Positions 1 to 8,183 of a stretch of 64,000 bases of DNA are shown here, one piece after another. The stretch comes from Jeongeupia naejangsanensis (GTDB lineage: Bacteria > Pseudomonadota > Gammaproteobacteria > Burkholderiales > Chitinibacteraceae). Both the position numbers and the translations under genes were made by a program. The first letter of the stretch is position 1. Every line of letters begins with the position of its first letter. The DNA lies in contig NZ_JAESND010000003.1 in assembly GCF_016865585.1 (NCBI RefSeq), forward strand, positions 124,001 through 188,000. The letters run 5' to 3'. A model generated the notes under the pieces. It was not told the DNA's origin and did no database searches. It saw only the letters and a program-made list of their open reading frames with translations.

Positions 1-149
1 CGCACGGCCTGTTCGGCCGGCTGCTGCGCGCACGCTACCTCGGCCTGCAGGGCGACGCGCTGTTTACCGGCGAAATGCCGCAGGATGCGTTCTACCGGCT
101 GCACGGCGGCGACGTGGCGCGGATCGATTGCGCCGGGGTGACGGCATGA
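1..149 (+). CDS. C-terminal end of an unidentified protein (partial)
   Basis: An open frame runs from the window edge to a TGA at 147-149 and gives about 48 residues, ending GDVARIDCAGVTA. Its stop overlaps the ATG of the methyltransferase by two bases (ATGA), so the two are probably translationally coupled in one operon. I do not recognise the family from this fragment. There is no lipobox, membrane segment or cysteine motif in the visible part. Confidence 0.6.
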   Translation, partial: HGLFGRLLRARYLGLQGDALFTGEMPQDAFYRLHGGDVARIDCAGVTA

Positions 150-1006
150 AGCCCGTCAAACAGGCGGCCGCCGCCGCGTCGGGTGGCGACAAGTACGACA
201 TCCGCCCCGAGCAATCGGTCGAGCTGCTGAAGGAGCTGCACATCCTGACGCGCGACGGCAAGCTCAACCAGGACAGCCGCCGCAAGCTCAAGCAGGTCTA
301 CCACCTGTTCAACTTCATCGAGCCGCTGCTGAAAGACGTGCAGGCCGACCACCCGGACGTGTCGCTGGTCGACCACGGCGCCGGCAAATCGTATCTGGGC
401 TTCATCCTTTACGACCTGTTCTTCAAGGCCAACGCGCCGCAGGGCACGATCTACGGGATCGAGACCCGACAGGAGCTGGTCGAGCGCTCGACCGAGCTGG
501 CGGCGCGCTGCGGCTTCCCCGGCATGCGCTTCTTGAATCTCTCGGTGGCCGATTCGATCACCTCGAATGCGCTGCCTGCGCAGATCGACATCGTCACCGC
601 GCTGCATGCGTGCAATACCGCGACCGACGACGCGATCCGCTTCGCGCTGGAGAAAAAGGCCAAGCACATCGTGCTGGTGCCATGCTGCCAGGCCGAAGTC
701 GCCAGCGTGCTGCGCAAGAACAAGCAGCAGGCGCTGAAGAGCCCGCTGGCCGAAATCTGGCGCCACCCGATCCACACGCGCGAATTCGGCAGCCAGATCA
801 CCAACGTGCTGCGCTGCCTGCAGCTCGAGGCGCACGGCTACCACGTGACGGTAACCGAACTCGTCGGCTGGGAACATTCGATGAAGAACGAGCTGATCGT
901 CGCCAGCTACAAGAACCTGCCGCGCAAGAAGCCGGCGGAAAGGCTGAACGCCGTACTGGCCGAGCTGGGGCTCGAGGAAATGCACGAGCGCTTCTACACG
1001 GCCTGA
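146..1006 (+). CDS. class I SAM-dependent methyltransferase
   Basis: 286 residues from the ATG at 146. A TTG six codons upstream is also open, but the ATG overlaps the preceding stop and is preferred. The SAM-binding motif I is seen as VDHGAGKSYLGF near residue 75. It is followed by a post-I acidic stretch (GIETRQEL) and an acidic motif near residue 145 (IVTALHACNTATDDAI). This arrangement, with a conserved LHACNTATD and a later VPCCQAE, matches the Methyltransf_32/METTL25-type family. The substrate cannot be read from the sequence; some relatives act on nucleic acids or proteins. It is a soluble, cytoplasmic protein. A strong hairpin terminator follows the gene. Confidence 0.8.
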   Translation: MKPVKQAAAAASGGDKYDIRPEQSVELLKELHILTRDGKLNQDSRRKLKQVYHLFNFIEPLLKDVQADHPDVSLVDHGAGKSYLGFILYDLFFKANAPQGTIYGIETRQELVERSTELAARCGFPGMRFLNLSVADSITSNALPAQIDIVTALHACNTATDDAIRFALEKKAKHIVLVPCCQAEVASVLRKNKQQALKSPLAEIWRHPIHTREFGSQITNVLRCLQLEAHGYHVTVTELVGWEHSMKNELIVASYKNLPRKKPAERLNAVLAELGLEEMHERFYTA

Positions 1007-1022
1007 ACGGCCTTGCCCCGAC

Positions 1023-1050
1023 AAAACCGGCCGCTGGCCGGTTTTTCTTT
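1023..1050 (+). terminator. rho-independent terminator after the methyltransferase
   Basis: A 10-bp perfect stem (AAAACCGGCC, loop GCT, GGCCGGTTTT) runs straight into a T tract. It closes the upstream operon before the PHA depolymerase. Confidence 0.85.
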
Positions 1051-1204
1051 TCCTGCCGTTCGTCTGCTTTCGGCCGCATCGCGGTTCATGCTGCACTGCA
1101 AAAATCAATGACGATGTACTATCGCCACTCTTACGTTGATTGACAATTTCGGCGATCAGGCCCGGTCCGGACCGCCATTTTCGAACGTATCAGGAGGAAG
1201 GGAA

Positions 1205-2290
1205 GTGGTCGCCACCGATTCCAAGGTAGTCAAGCTCGGGCGTTACAACGTGCAACAGGGACAGAGTTCGGTCTCCGGCCTGTCGTCGGGTGCCTTCATG
1301 ACCGTGCAGCTGCATCTGGCGCATTCGGCCAGCTTTGTCGGCGCCGGCATCATTGCCGGCGGGCCGTTCCGCTGCGCCGAATCCTTCCCCGGCGCCGCGC
1401 CGGTGGCCGAGGATGCCTACATCCAGAACTCGCTCTACATCTGCCTGAATCCGCTGGTGCCGCACACGGCGCCGAACGCCGAGCATCTGGCCCAGCTGGC
1501 ACGCCAGACCGCCGCCGCCGGCGAAATCGACCCGGTCGAGCATCTGGGCGACGACAAGGTCTACATCTTCACCGGCAGCAAGGACGAGGTGGTCTTCTCG
1601 GATACCGTGGCGCGGACCAAGCGCTTTTACGAGCTGCTGGGCATCAAGGCCGAACACATCGATTACGACGACACCGTGCCGGCCGGCCATTCGATCATCA
1701 CGCAGAACCCCGAGGATTCGCCGCTCGGCACCAACCAGCCGCCTTATATCAACCAGGGCGATTTCGTACAGTCGCACCGCATCCTCGAGCATATCCACGG
1801 CAAGCTGAAGCCCGCGGTCGAGCGTCCGACCGGCAGGCTGGTGCGTTTCGACCAGCGCGAATTCCTCGACTTCCTCGCCGACGACGACAAGAAGGCAAGG
1901 CGCGACAGCATGAGCGACTTCGGCTACGCCTACATTCCGAAGGCGGTCGAGGATGGCGAGCCGGCGCGCGTGCATATCGCGCTGCACGGTTGCAAGCAGG
2001 GCTACAACTACGTCGAGTACACCAACGGCCGCCGCGACACGCAAAGTTCGCCGCCCTACGGCAACCGCTACGTCACCACCACCGGCTACAACGAGCTGGC
2101 CGACGCCAACAACTTCATCATCCTGTACCCGCAGGCCGAAGGGACCGACAACGGCTACACCCAGAACCCGGAAGGTTGCTGGGACTGGTGGGGCTACTCG
2201 AGCGCCAATGCGCAGCGCCCCGACTACTACTCGCGCAGCGCGATCCAGATCCGCGCCATCCACGACATGCTCAAGCGCCTCGGCGGCTGA
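1205..2290 (+). CDS. phaZ: intracellular-type short-chain PHA depolymerase, type 2 catalytic domain
   Basis: Serine esterase that cleaves poly(3-hydroxybutyrate) or related short-chain polyesters. The frame opens at a TTG (1136), but a GTG at 1205 has an AGGAGG at 1192-1197, seven bases upstream, so I choose 1205 (361 aa). The lipase box GLSSG lies at residues 25-29 (Ser27 nucleophile). A GHSI histidine is near residue 161, and the oxyanion-type LHGCKQ comes late, near residue 260. That order (box first, oxyanion histidine last) is the type 2 arrangement. No signal peptide is present, unlike the secreted enzymes. Length and layout match the PhaZd-type intracellular depolymerases described in Cupriavidus. 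A phasin gene follows 17 bases downstream, which supports action at the granule surface. Confidence 0.85.
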   Translation: MVATDSKVVKLGRYNVQQGQSSVSGLSSGAFMTVQLHLAHSASFVGAGIIAGGPFRCAESFPGAAPVAEDAYIQNSLYICLNPLVPHTAPNAEHLAQLARQTAAAGEIDPVEHLGDDKVYIFTGSKDEVVFSDTVARTKRFYELLGIKAEHIDYDDTVPAGHSIITQNPEDSPLGTNQPPYINQGDFVQSHRILEHIHGKLKPAVERPTGRLVRFDQREFLDFLADDDKKARRDSMSDFGYAYIPKAVEDGEPARVHIALHGCKQGYNYVEYTNGRRDTQSSPPYGNRYVTTTGYNELADANNFIILYPQAEGTDNGYTQNPEGCWDWWGYSSANAQRPDYYSRSAIQIRAIHDMLKRLGG

Positions 2291-2307
2291 GTCAGGGAGA
2301 TAAGACA

Positions 2308-2817
2308 ATGTCCTTCTACGATGCGATTTCAGCGGCCATTCCGCAGGCTTTGCAGCCGGCGGGCGCGCAGCGCCTGAACGGCCTGACCCAGCTGTATGCC
2401 CAGTCGGCCAGCCGCCAATGGCAGAACGGCCTCAACACCGTGGCCGTCCTGCCGGCGTACGCCAACCCGGAAACGCTGTTCGAAGCCTGGGCGTTGCAGC
2501 AGGCGGTGTGGCAGCGGCTGCAGAAACAGGGCGAGCAGTGGTGGAACGGTCTGGCGACGATCTACGCCGAGCGCGACGAATTGCGCCGGGCCAACACGGT
2601 GAGCAAGTTTTTCGAGCAGGAATACAACCTGTACGCGCAATTCGGCGAACTCGTCGGTGACCAGTTCACCAGCCTGCTCGAGCTGGCTGACAACATCCAG
2701 GTCGACTACGGCTACTGGATTGCACAAAAGCAGGCCGCCGCAGTCCAGCAGTCGAAGGTGCCGGCTTCGGCCGATGGCGTAGCCAGCACACGGCGCAAGC
2801 AGGCCAACGCGGCCTGA
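2308..2817 (+). CDS. phaP: phasin family protein
   Basis: 169 residues from an ATG with a GGGAGA ribosome site. It is rich in Ala, Gln, Leu and aromatic residues, mostly helical, and has no signal peptide, as usual for phasins that coat PHA granules. The centre holds amphipathic segments (residues about 50-145). The C-terminus is low-complexity and basic (TRRKQANAA). It sits directly behind the PHA depolymerase, so the pair forms a granule-mobilisation operon. Phasins diverge strongly, so the call rests partly on this context. Confidence 0.7.
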   Translation: MSFYDAISAAIPQALQPAGAQRLNGLTQLYAQSASRQWQNGLNTVAVLPAYANPETLFEAWALQQAVWQRLQKQGEQWWNGLATIYAERDELRRANTVSKFFEQEYNLYAQFGELVGDQFTSLLELADNIQVDYGYWIAQKQAAAVQQSKVPASADGVASTRRKQANAA

Positions 2818-2825
2818 GCCAATCC

Positions 2826-2890
2826 CGCCGGGGCGCAATGCCCCGGCGCAGTCCGGTTCCGTCGGCCGGGCGGCGCCCCCTCGGGGCGCC
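2826..2890 (+). terminator. two GC-rich hairpins after the phasin gene
   Basis: Hairpin 1 is a perfect 9-bp stem (2826-2834 with 2840-2848, loop GCAAT). Hairpin 2 is a perfect 8-bp stem (2872-2879 with 2883-2890, loop CTC). Neither is followed by a real T tract, so they may pause or stabilise the transcript rather than terminate by the intrinsic route. From 2891 to 3068 I see nothing further. Confidence 0.5.
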
Positions 2891-3068
2891 GTCATCACTG
2901 AAGCCTCCGATCCCCGATCCGCAATCCACCGTCGCCCGGCGTCGTCCGGTGCGTCGCTGTCCAACAGCGTTGTGCCCATTCCGGCCTTGTCCCTACCGTC
3001 GGCGATGCCGTTTCACGGGTGCCGGATGTGCGCCGTTATTGCCGTAAGCAAATGCGCCTCCGCGCGAT

Positions 3069-3123
3069 GTATAGCAGGTATACCAATCGTTCATTTTCCA
3101 GTTTGCGCGGGCTGGAATATATT
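3069..3123 (+). promoter_or_regulatory. candidate promoter and LysR-type operator for the SRPBCC-SDR-AfsA operon
   Basis: TTTCCA at 3095-3100 and TATATT at 3118-3123 are 17 bases apart and resemble -35 and -10 boxes. Just upstream is a perfect inverted repeat, GTATA-GCAGG-TATAC (3069-3083), containing a T-N11-A pattern. An activator site near -50 fits a LysR-type regulator, and one is encoded 2.2 kb downstream (5486-6400). The local sequence is clearly AT-richer than the flanks. The regulator assignment is inference. Confidence 0.45.
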
Positions 3124-3255
3124 TTCATCAACCCGGGACGCACAGGGCGGAGCGAAAAGGAAACCGCACCGTTTTGAATGAATCGGGGATTCGGCGGGGA
3201 GGAGATGAAACAGCAATGACCCTGCAATTTTTCAAGCAACGACGTAGAGGTTGGG

Positions 3256-3747
3256 ATGTTGAGGAATATCTGTCTTGCGGGCGTATTGGCGACGGTGTCG
3301 GCAATGTCGTTCGCAGCTGAACCGGATCAACCCAAGATCGTACTCGAGCAGAAATTCGATGTCAGCGCCGAAAAGGCCTGGGGAAAACTCGGCACGTTCT
3401 GCAGCATTGCACACTGGCAATCCCTGGTGCGCGATTGTCTGGTGGAAGAACGGAGCGACGGCATTTATCGGGTGGTGGTGATGAAGAACGACACCGCTTA
3501 TACCGAACGCCTGGAAACGTTCTCGCAATCCGATCGCAGTTTCAGTTACTCGATCTTGAGTGGTCCGCTGCCGGTCAATCAATACCGGTCCGAATTGAAG
3601 GTCGAATCACGGGGTAGTGAATCGAAGCTGGTTTGGCGGGCGTGGTACACCGTTCCGGAAAAAGGCGATAGCCAGAAAATAAAAAGCGATCTTGAATCGC
3701 TGTTCCGGAATGGAATCAACGGAATGACGGCACTGCTGCATTCCTGA
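3256..3747 (+). CDS. secreted SRPBCC-family (START-like) protein
   Basis: 163 residues from ATG 3256. The first 21 residues are a clear Sec signal peptide ending AMSFAA, so the mature protein is probably periplasmic. The rest has the pattern of the polyketide cyclase / lipid-transport helix-grip fold: an opening FDVSAEKAWGKLGTF helix, a central beta region (YRVVVMKNDTAYTERLETF), and a long C-terminal helix (KSDLESLFRNGINGMTALLHS). Such proteins bind small hydrophobic ligands and some act as cyclases or aromatases. It is the first gene of a tight operon with the NmrA-like reductase (30-base gap) and the AfsA-like gene. Base composition is lower in GC than most of the window. Its role is unproven. 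Confidence 0.65.
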   Translation: MLRNICLAGVLATVSAMSFAAEPDQPKIVLEQKFDVSAEKAWGKLGTFCSIAHWQSLVRDCLVEERSDGIYRVVVMKNDTAYTERLETFSQSDRSFSYSILSGPLPVNQYRSELKVESRGSESKLVWRAWYTVPEKGDSQKIKSDLESLFRNGINGMTALLHS

Positions 3748-3777
3748 GTTGTTCAAATCAAATACAAAGGAGAAATC

Positions 3778-4635
3778 ATGATTCTGGTTACTGGTGCCAC
3801 AGGCAATGTAGGTAGTGAAGTCGTTCGTCGTCTCGCCGAGCAGAACGTCGCAGTGCGGGCGCTGACCCGCAATGCGGACAAGGTCGGTCAGTCGGGTTCG
3901 GTCGAATGGGTGCAGGGCGAGTTCACCGATGCGCAGAGCCTAAACAGCGCGCTGCGCGGTGTCGACAAGGTGGTGCTGATCACCCCGGCGCATGCCGACA
4001 TGGTGGCGCATCAGCTGGCCGTGGTCGAGGCTGCCAAGGCGGCTGGCGTGAAGCACATCGTCAAGCTGTCGGGTCTGGGTGCCGGTCCGGAGGCGCCGAT
4101 CCGCCTGCCGCGCAACCACTTCCTGATCGAGAGCAGCATCAAGGAAAGCGGCCTCGCCTACACCTTCGTCCGTCCGAACCTGTTCATGCAGGTGCTGATC
4201 GGCTCGGCCGGCAGCATCGCGTCGGATGGCGCGATCTACGCCCCGGCCGGCGACGGCGCGATCAGCTTCACCGACGTGCGTGACGTGGCGGCGACGATCG
4301 TGACTGCGCTGCTCGAGCCGGGCCACGAAAACCAGGCGTACGAGATCACCGGTCCTGCTGCGCTGACCTATGCGCAAGCCGCCGACGTGCTGAGCACGGC
4401 GATCGGCAAGCCGGCGAAGTACGTGGCGGTCGACGAGGCAACCGCACGTGACGCGATGACGTCGGGCGGACTCGACCAGTGGCTGGTCGAAGCCTTCCTC
4501 GAGCTGTTCCAGATCTACCGCGCAGGTTACGGCGCTGCCGTGCTGAGCGATACCGTGGCCAAGGTCACCGGTCGCCCGGCGCACGATCTGAACAACTTCG
4601 CCAACACCTATCGTCCGCAGTTCGTGGCGGCCTAA
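3778..4635 (+). CDS. NmrA/QOR2-like NAD(P)-binding atypical SDR
   Basis: 285 residues, with an AAAGGAGA ribosome site before the ATG. The N-terminal nucleotide-binding loop is GATGNVG (residues 6-12), in the atypical SDR form with no Tyr-x-x-x-Lys pair. VRALTRN follows beta-2, a position that often selects NADP. A KLSGLGAG segment and a VRPNLFMQ segment are typical of NmrA-like NAD(P)H:quinone-reductase relatives. It lies between the SRPBCC and AfsA-like genes, so a reductase step on the AfsA product is attractive. In the streptomycete pathway BprA reduces the butenolide phosphate, but homology to BprA is not claimed here. Alternatives are a quinone reductase or a redox sensor. Confidence 0.8.
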   Translation: MILVTGATGNVGSEVVRRLAEQNVAVRALTRNADKVGQSGSVEWVQGEFTDAQSLNSALRGVDKVVLITPAHADMVAHQLAVVEAAKAAGVKHIVKLSGLGAGPEAPIRLPRNHFLIESSIKESGLAYTFVRPNLFMQVLIGSAGSIASDGAIYAPAGDGAISFTDVRDVAATIVTALLEPGHENQAYEITGPAALTYAQAADVLSTAIGKPAKYVAVDEATARDAMTSGGLDQWLVEAFLELFQIYRAGYGAAVLSDTVAKVTGRPAHDLNNFANTYRPQFVAA

Positions 4636-4701
4636 GCGCAGCCTGGGTGCGGTGGGCGGTTTGTCCAGCGCACCCGGAGCCCAATTACAAAGAGAAATCC
4701 G

Positions 4702-5460
4702 ATGAATCCAGATCAAATTGTCGTGGTCGGTGACAAGTTCGCCCACTTCGCAAACCTGCCAGGCGTGATGACCGTTTCGCAACTGGCGCACAAGCTCGAC
4801 GGTGCGGCACAGGACGAGGACCTGCCGACGTCGGTGGTGATCGGCCAGGGCGTGTCCGAAGGCTGGTACACCTACCTGAAGGGCCGTTTCAACGCGCGCG
4901 GTGTGCCGGTGGCATTCCGTGGCGAGGAACAGATTACCGGGCGCACCGGTCGCCGCTTCAGCCACAAATGGCAGCGCCGCAACATCCTGATCACCGATCC
5001 GCAGCAGACCGGCCTCAACCAGTACCACATGCTGCTGTCGCTGGACGATGACTGCGAAATCATTTCCGACCACACCACCGGCCATCACATCCAGGGCATG
5101 GTGCTGACCGAAGCGGCACGCCAGGCGTTCCTGGCGGTGAGCGAGTGGTTCCTGCTACCGAAAAACGAGAAGTACTACTTCGTGATCAACAAGTTCAACG
5201 TCGATTACACCAAGTTCACCTTCCCGTTGCAGGTCGGCATCGACTTCCACATCGAATCGCTGGACCAGAGCCGCGCCGACCGGATGTCCGCCAAGACGAA
5301 GATCCGCTTCGTCCAGCAGAACGAGACGGTCTGCACCGCCGAAGTGGAGTACACGGCCATCCTGGAAAGCAGGCTGAACCCGAAGGAAGAGCAGATGGCC
5401 ATCACCGCACTGAACAACGTGCTGGATGTCCAGGCTTCGCAGCCGCGACAAGTGGCCTGA
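4702..5460 (+). CDS. AfsA-like hot-dog domain protein (putative butyrolactone-type synthase)
   Basis: 252 residues. From about residue 92 the pattern follows the AfsA/ScbA family: RRNILITDPQQTG, then DHTTGHHIQGMVLTEAARQA near residue 120, then KFTFPLQVGIDFHIE. AfsA-family enzymes condense dihydroxyacetone phosphate with a beta-ketoacyl-ACP to start gamma-butyrolactone, butenolide or furan signals in actinomycetes. Streptomyces AfsA has two hot-dog halves; here only one is obvious, and the first 85 residues look like a degenerate or different half. It is the last gene of the operon, 66 bases behind the SDR, and meets the convergent lysR after 25 bases. A triosephosphate isomerase, a HAD phosphatase and a flavin monooxygenase lie within 6 kb. 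Confidence 0.75.
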   Translation: MNPDQIVVVGDKFAHFANLPGVMTVSQLAHKLDGAAQDEDLPTSVVIGQGVSEGWYTYLKGRFNARGVPVAFRGEEQITGRTGRRFSHKWQRRNILITDPQQTGLNQYHMLLSLDDDCEIISDHTTGHHIQGMVLTEAARQAFLAVSEWFLLPKNEKYYFVINKFNVDYTKFTFPLQVGIDFHIESLDQSRADRMSAKTKIRFVQQNETVCTAEVEYTAILESRLNPKEEQMAITALNNVLDVQASQPRQVA

Positions 5461-5485
5461 TGGCCGGACACCGGGTCATCGGGGC

Positions 5486-6400
5486 TCAGACCAGCTCCTG
5501 GCAGGTCTCGATGACCTGATCGCGAATCCAGTTGGAAATCGGGTTCTTGGTCAGGTGGTTCAGGCGGATGAAGTGGAACAGGTGGTTTTCGCTGGGCAGC
5601 GGCAGTTCGTTGATGCGCAGCGGGTAGGCCTTGGCGAAATGCTGTGCCAGTCGGCGCGGCAGGACGCAGAGATAAGGTTGCTGGCACAGCAGTTCCGGAA
5701 TGGCATTGAAACTGTGTACCGAACCGACGACGCGGCGTTTGCTGCCCATTTCGGCCAGACGTTCGTCTACCCAGCCGGACAGGTGGCCTTTATAGGAAAC
5801 CAGCAAATGCTCGGCGGCAAGGAATTGTGTCATGGTCAATCCGTCCGAAATGGCCGGATGCAGATTGGAGCAGACCGCGACGTAATCCTCGCGGAATAGC
5901 GGGTCGGTGGCAAGGCGGCCGCAAGGCGGTAATGAAGAAACAATGGCGCAGTCGATTTCGGAACGCTCGATCAATTCATGGGCGTCCTGATAGGTGGCCG
6001 GCATGGTGGTGAGAAAGACCGAAGGCGCTTGCTGGCTGACGCGTTGCAGTAATTTGGGCAGAACAATGGCGATGCCGTAATCGTTGAGCCCGAGTTTCAA
6101 TGAAGTGGAAATGTGTTTTGGATCGAAGCCGGAAGCCATGTTGACGGCGGCCTCGAGCAGGGCCATGCCCTCGAACAGCAGCGGGGCAATCATTTCGGTG
6201 GTACGGGTCGGGCGCATTTCGCCGTCGATTCGGACAAAAAGGCGCTCGTTGAAAATGTAATTCAATCGCTCCAGTGCGCGGCTGACTGCGGGTTGCGTCA
6301 TTGCGAGCTGCTTTCCGGCATGCGTGAGATTGCGCTGGTTGTAAATGGAAAGCAGGACCTTGAAGAGATTGAGGTCAATCGGTCTCAGGCTGTTGTTCAT
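5486..6400 (-). CDS. LysR-family transcriptional regulator (NodD-like N-terminus)
   Basis: 304 residues starting MNNSLRPIDLNLF. The open frame continues far upstream, but this Met is the standard LysR start. The helix-turn-helix reads NLTHAGKQLAMTQPAVSRALERL (residues about 24-46), of the form common in NodD-like regulators. The C-terminal effector domain covers residues about 90-300. It is divergent from the flavin monooxygenase (100-base gap) and convergent with the AfsA-like gene, so it is placed to control both arms of the cluster. Its ligand could be the product made here. The gene is lower in GC than the window average. Confidence 0.9.
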   Translation of the reverse strand: MNNSLRPIDLNLFKVLLSIYNQRNLTHAGKQLAMTQPAVSRALERLNYIFNERLFVRIDGEMRPTRTTEMIAPLLFEGMALLEAAVNMASGFDPKHISTSLKLGLNDYGIAIVLPKLLQRVSQQAPSVFLTTMPATYQDAHELIERSEIDCAIVSSLPPCGRLATDPLFREDYVAVCSNLHPAISDGLTMTQFLAAEHLLVSYKGHLSGWVDERLAEMGSKRRVVGSVHSFNAIPELLCQQPYLCVLPRRLAQHFAKAYPLRINELPLPSENHLFHFIRLNHLTKNPISNWIRDQVIETCQELV

Positions 6401-6500
6401 GGCTGATTTGAAGATATGAAAGTGCGGGTTCGGGGCAATGGCAGCCGATAGGGGCGGCCGCTCGGAACGAATTGAAAATTTTTTATGGTCGGGCTGAAAA
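6401..6500. promoter_or_regulatory. divergent intergenic region, lysR / flavin monooxygenase
   Basis: This 100-base gap must hold the promoters of both divergent genes. It carries an AT-rich core at 6470-6486 (GAATTGAAAATTTTTTAT) next to a very GC-rich stretch (GGGGCGGCCGC). No convincing paired -35/-10 set or copy of the GTATA-N5-TATAC repeat was found. Confidence 0.4.
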
Positions 6501-8183
6501 GTGCATAAAAGTTTCGTTCCTGTTTTAGTGATCGGTGCCGGTCCGGTCGGGATGGCGACGGCAGCATTGCTGCGCCAACAGGGGATTGCGGTTCGGGTCA
6601 TCGAAAAGAACGATGCACCCACGCCGTTTTCGAAAGCGGTAGGCGTCCATGCGCGGACGCTGGAAAGCATGCATGCGTTGGGGGTGACCGAGCAGTTGCT
6701 CAGCCAGGGGCATCCGATGCATTCCTTTCGTTTGGTTGACAATGGCCAAACGATTATGCAGGCAAAGTTTACAAATATTTCATCGGCATATTCGTTTGTT
6801 GTAGGTTTGCCGCAAAGTTGCACCGAGCGCACCTTGCTGGCGCGCCTGATCAGCCTCGGCGGCCGCGTCGAGTGGAATACCCGGCTCGTCAGCATTGCCC
6901 AGCTGGGCGATCGCAACGACGCGAGCCAAGCGGCGCAGGTGAAGCTGCAGCATGCCGACGGCAGCGAGGAAATCGTCAGCTGCAACTGGCTGATCGGTGC
7001 GGACGGCAGCCGCAGCGCGGTGCGCGAGCTGGCCGGGATCGGCTTTCCGGGCGGCGATTACGGCAAGTCCTTCATCCTTGGCGACGTCAAGGTCGACTGG
7101 GCCGGCCCCAAGTACGAGCTGCAGTTCTTCCTCTCGAAGCACGGCTACCTGCTGCTGGTGCCGATGCCGAACGGCCTGCACCGGATCATTGCGCAGACCG
7201 ACAAGCTGTACGAGGACTTCCAGGGCGACGAAAAGCCCAAGGCGACGCTGGCCGAGCTGCAGGCGATTGTCGATCGGCAGGGGCCGGGCAATATGCGCGT
7301 GCATTCGCCGGAATGGCTGACGTGCGCGCCGTTCTACCACCGCCGTGCCGACACCTGCCTGCAGGGCCGGACACTGCTGGTCGGTGATGCCTTCCACCTG
7401 TTCAGCCCGCTGGGCGCACAGGGACTGAATACCGGTTTCCAGGATGCCTTCAATCTGGCGTGGAAGCTGGCGTACGTCGAGAAGGGCTGGGCACCGGTCG
7501 GTCTGGTCGACAGCTATCGCGACGAGCGCGAAGCCATCGCCAAGCTGATTGCCACCATCACGTCCAAGACCACCGACTACATCACCGCGACGGCGTGGCA
7601 CCGCCGGATGATGCGCCGGCTGGTGACGCGCTGGTTCAACCCGACGCCGAAGGTGCAGGAGCAGTTGCCGCGGCTGCTGGCCGGGCTGATGCAGGCGTAC
7701 GACGGCGCGCAGGCGTCGCCGAAGGGGCTGCCGCAGGCCGGTACCCGCGTGCCGCACGCGTGGATTCCCGAAGGCCTCGGCTACAAGCCGCTGGCCAGCC
7801 TGATCCACGGCAACGCGTTCACGCTGCTACTGATCGCCAATCGTGTCGACACGCGAACGCTGCAGCAACTGCAGGCCTTCTGCAGCCAGCATCTGCCGCT
7901 CATGCCCTTCCTGAAGGTGAAGCTGGTGACGCGCGAGGTCGAGGCGATCGACGTGTCGATGCCGGCCGGCGTCGAGGTGATCGAGGACAGGCTGAGCAGC
8001 ATCTTCGAAGCCTTCGACGTGACCGAACGGGCGCAGGTCCTGGTCCGGCCCGACGGCTTCACCGCCCAGTCGAGCCACGGCTGGTCGCTGGACGCGGTCA
8101 CCGCCCATTTCAACAAAGCGCAATTTGCAGCGCGTCCGGCCAGGACCGCGACGCGAGAGGAGCTGGTTAGCCATGAAGCGTAA
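6501..8183 (+). CDS. class A FAD-dependent aromatic/polyketide monooxygenase
   Basis: 560 residues from a GTG start; no good ribosome site is seen, so the exact start is uncertain. The FAD-binding GAGPVG is at residues 12-17. The DG motif GADGSRSAVREL is near residue 165, and the GD motif GDAFHLFSPLGAQGLNTG is near residue 294. A C-terminal thioredoxin-like region (about 430-545) is as in phenol hydroxylase and PgaE/TetX-type enzymes. Such enzymes hydroxylate aromatic or polyketide substrates using NAD(P)H and O2. The gene overlaps the HAD phosphatase gene by 11 bases, so the two are translationally coupled. The first 320 bases are AT-richer than the rest, with a visible shift near 6,820. Substrate unknown; context suggests tailoring of the AfsA-derived product. 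Confidence 0.85.
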   Translation: MHKSFVPVLVIGAGPVGMATAALLRQQGIAVRVIEKNDAPTPFSKAVGVHARTLESMHALGVTEQLLSQGHPMHSFRLVDNGQTIMQAKFTNISSAYSFVVGLPQSCTERTLLARLISLGGRVEWNTRLVSIAQLGDRNDASQAAQVKLQHADGSEEIVSCNWLIGADGSRSAVRELAGIGFPGGDYGKSFILGDVKVDWAGPKYELQFFLSKHGYLLLVPMPNGLHRIIAQTDKLYEDFQGDEKPKATLAELQAIVDRQGPGNMRVHSPEWLTCAPFYHRRADTCLQGRTLLVGDAFHLFSPLGAQGLNTGFQDAFNLAWKLAYVEKGWAPVGLVDSYRDEREAIAKLIATITSKTTDYITATAWHRRMMRRLVTRWFNPTPKVQEQLPRLLAGLMQAYDGAQASPKGLPQAGTRVPHAWIPEGLGYKPLASLIHGNAFTLLLIANRVDTRTLQQLQAFCSQHLPLMPFLKVKLVTREVEAIDVSMPAGVEVIEDRLSSIFEAFDVTERAQVLVRPDGFTAQSSHGWSLDAVTAHFNKAQFAARPARTATREELVSHEA

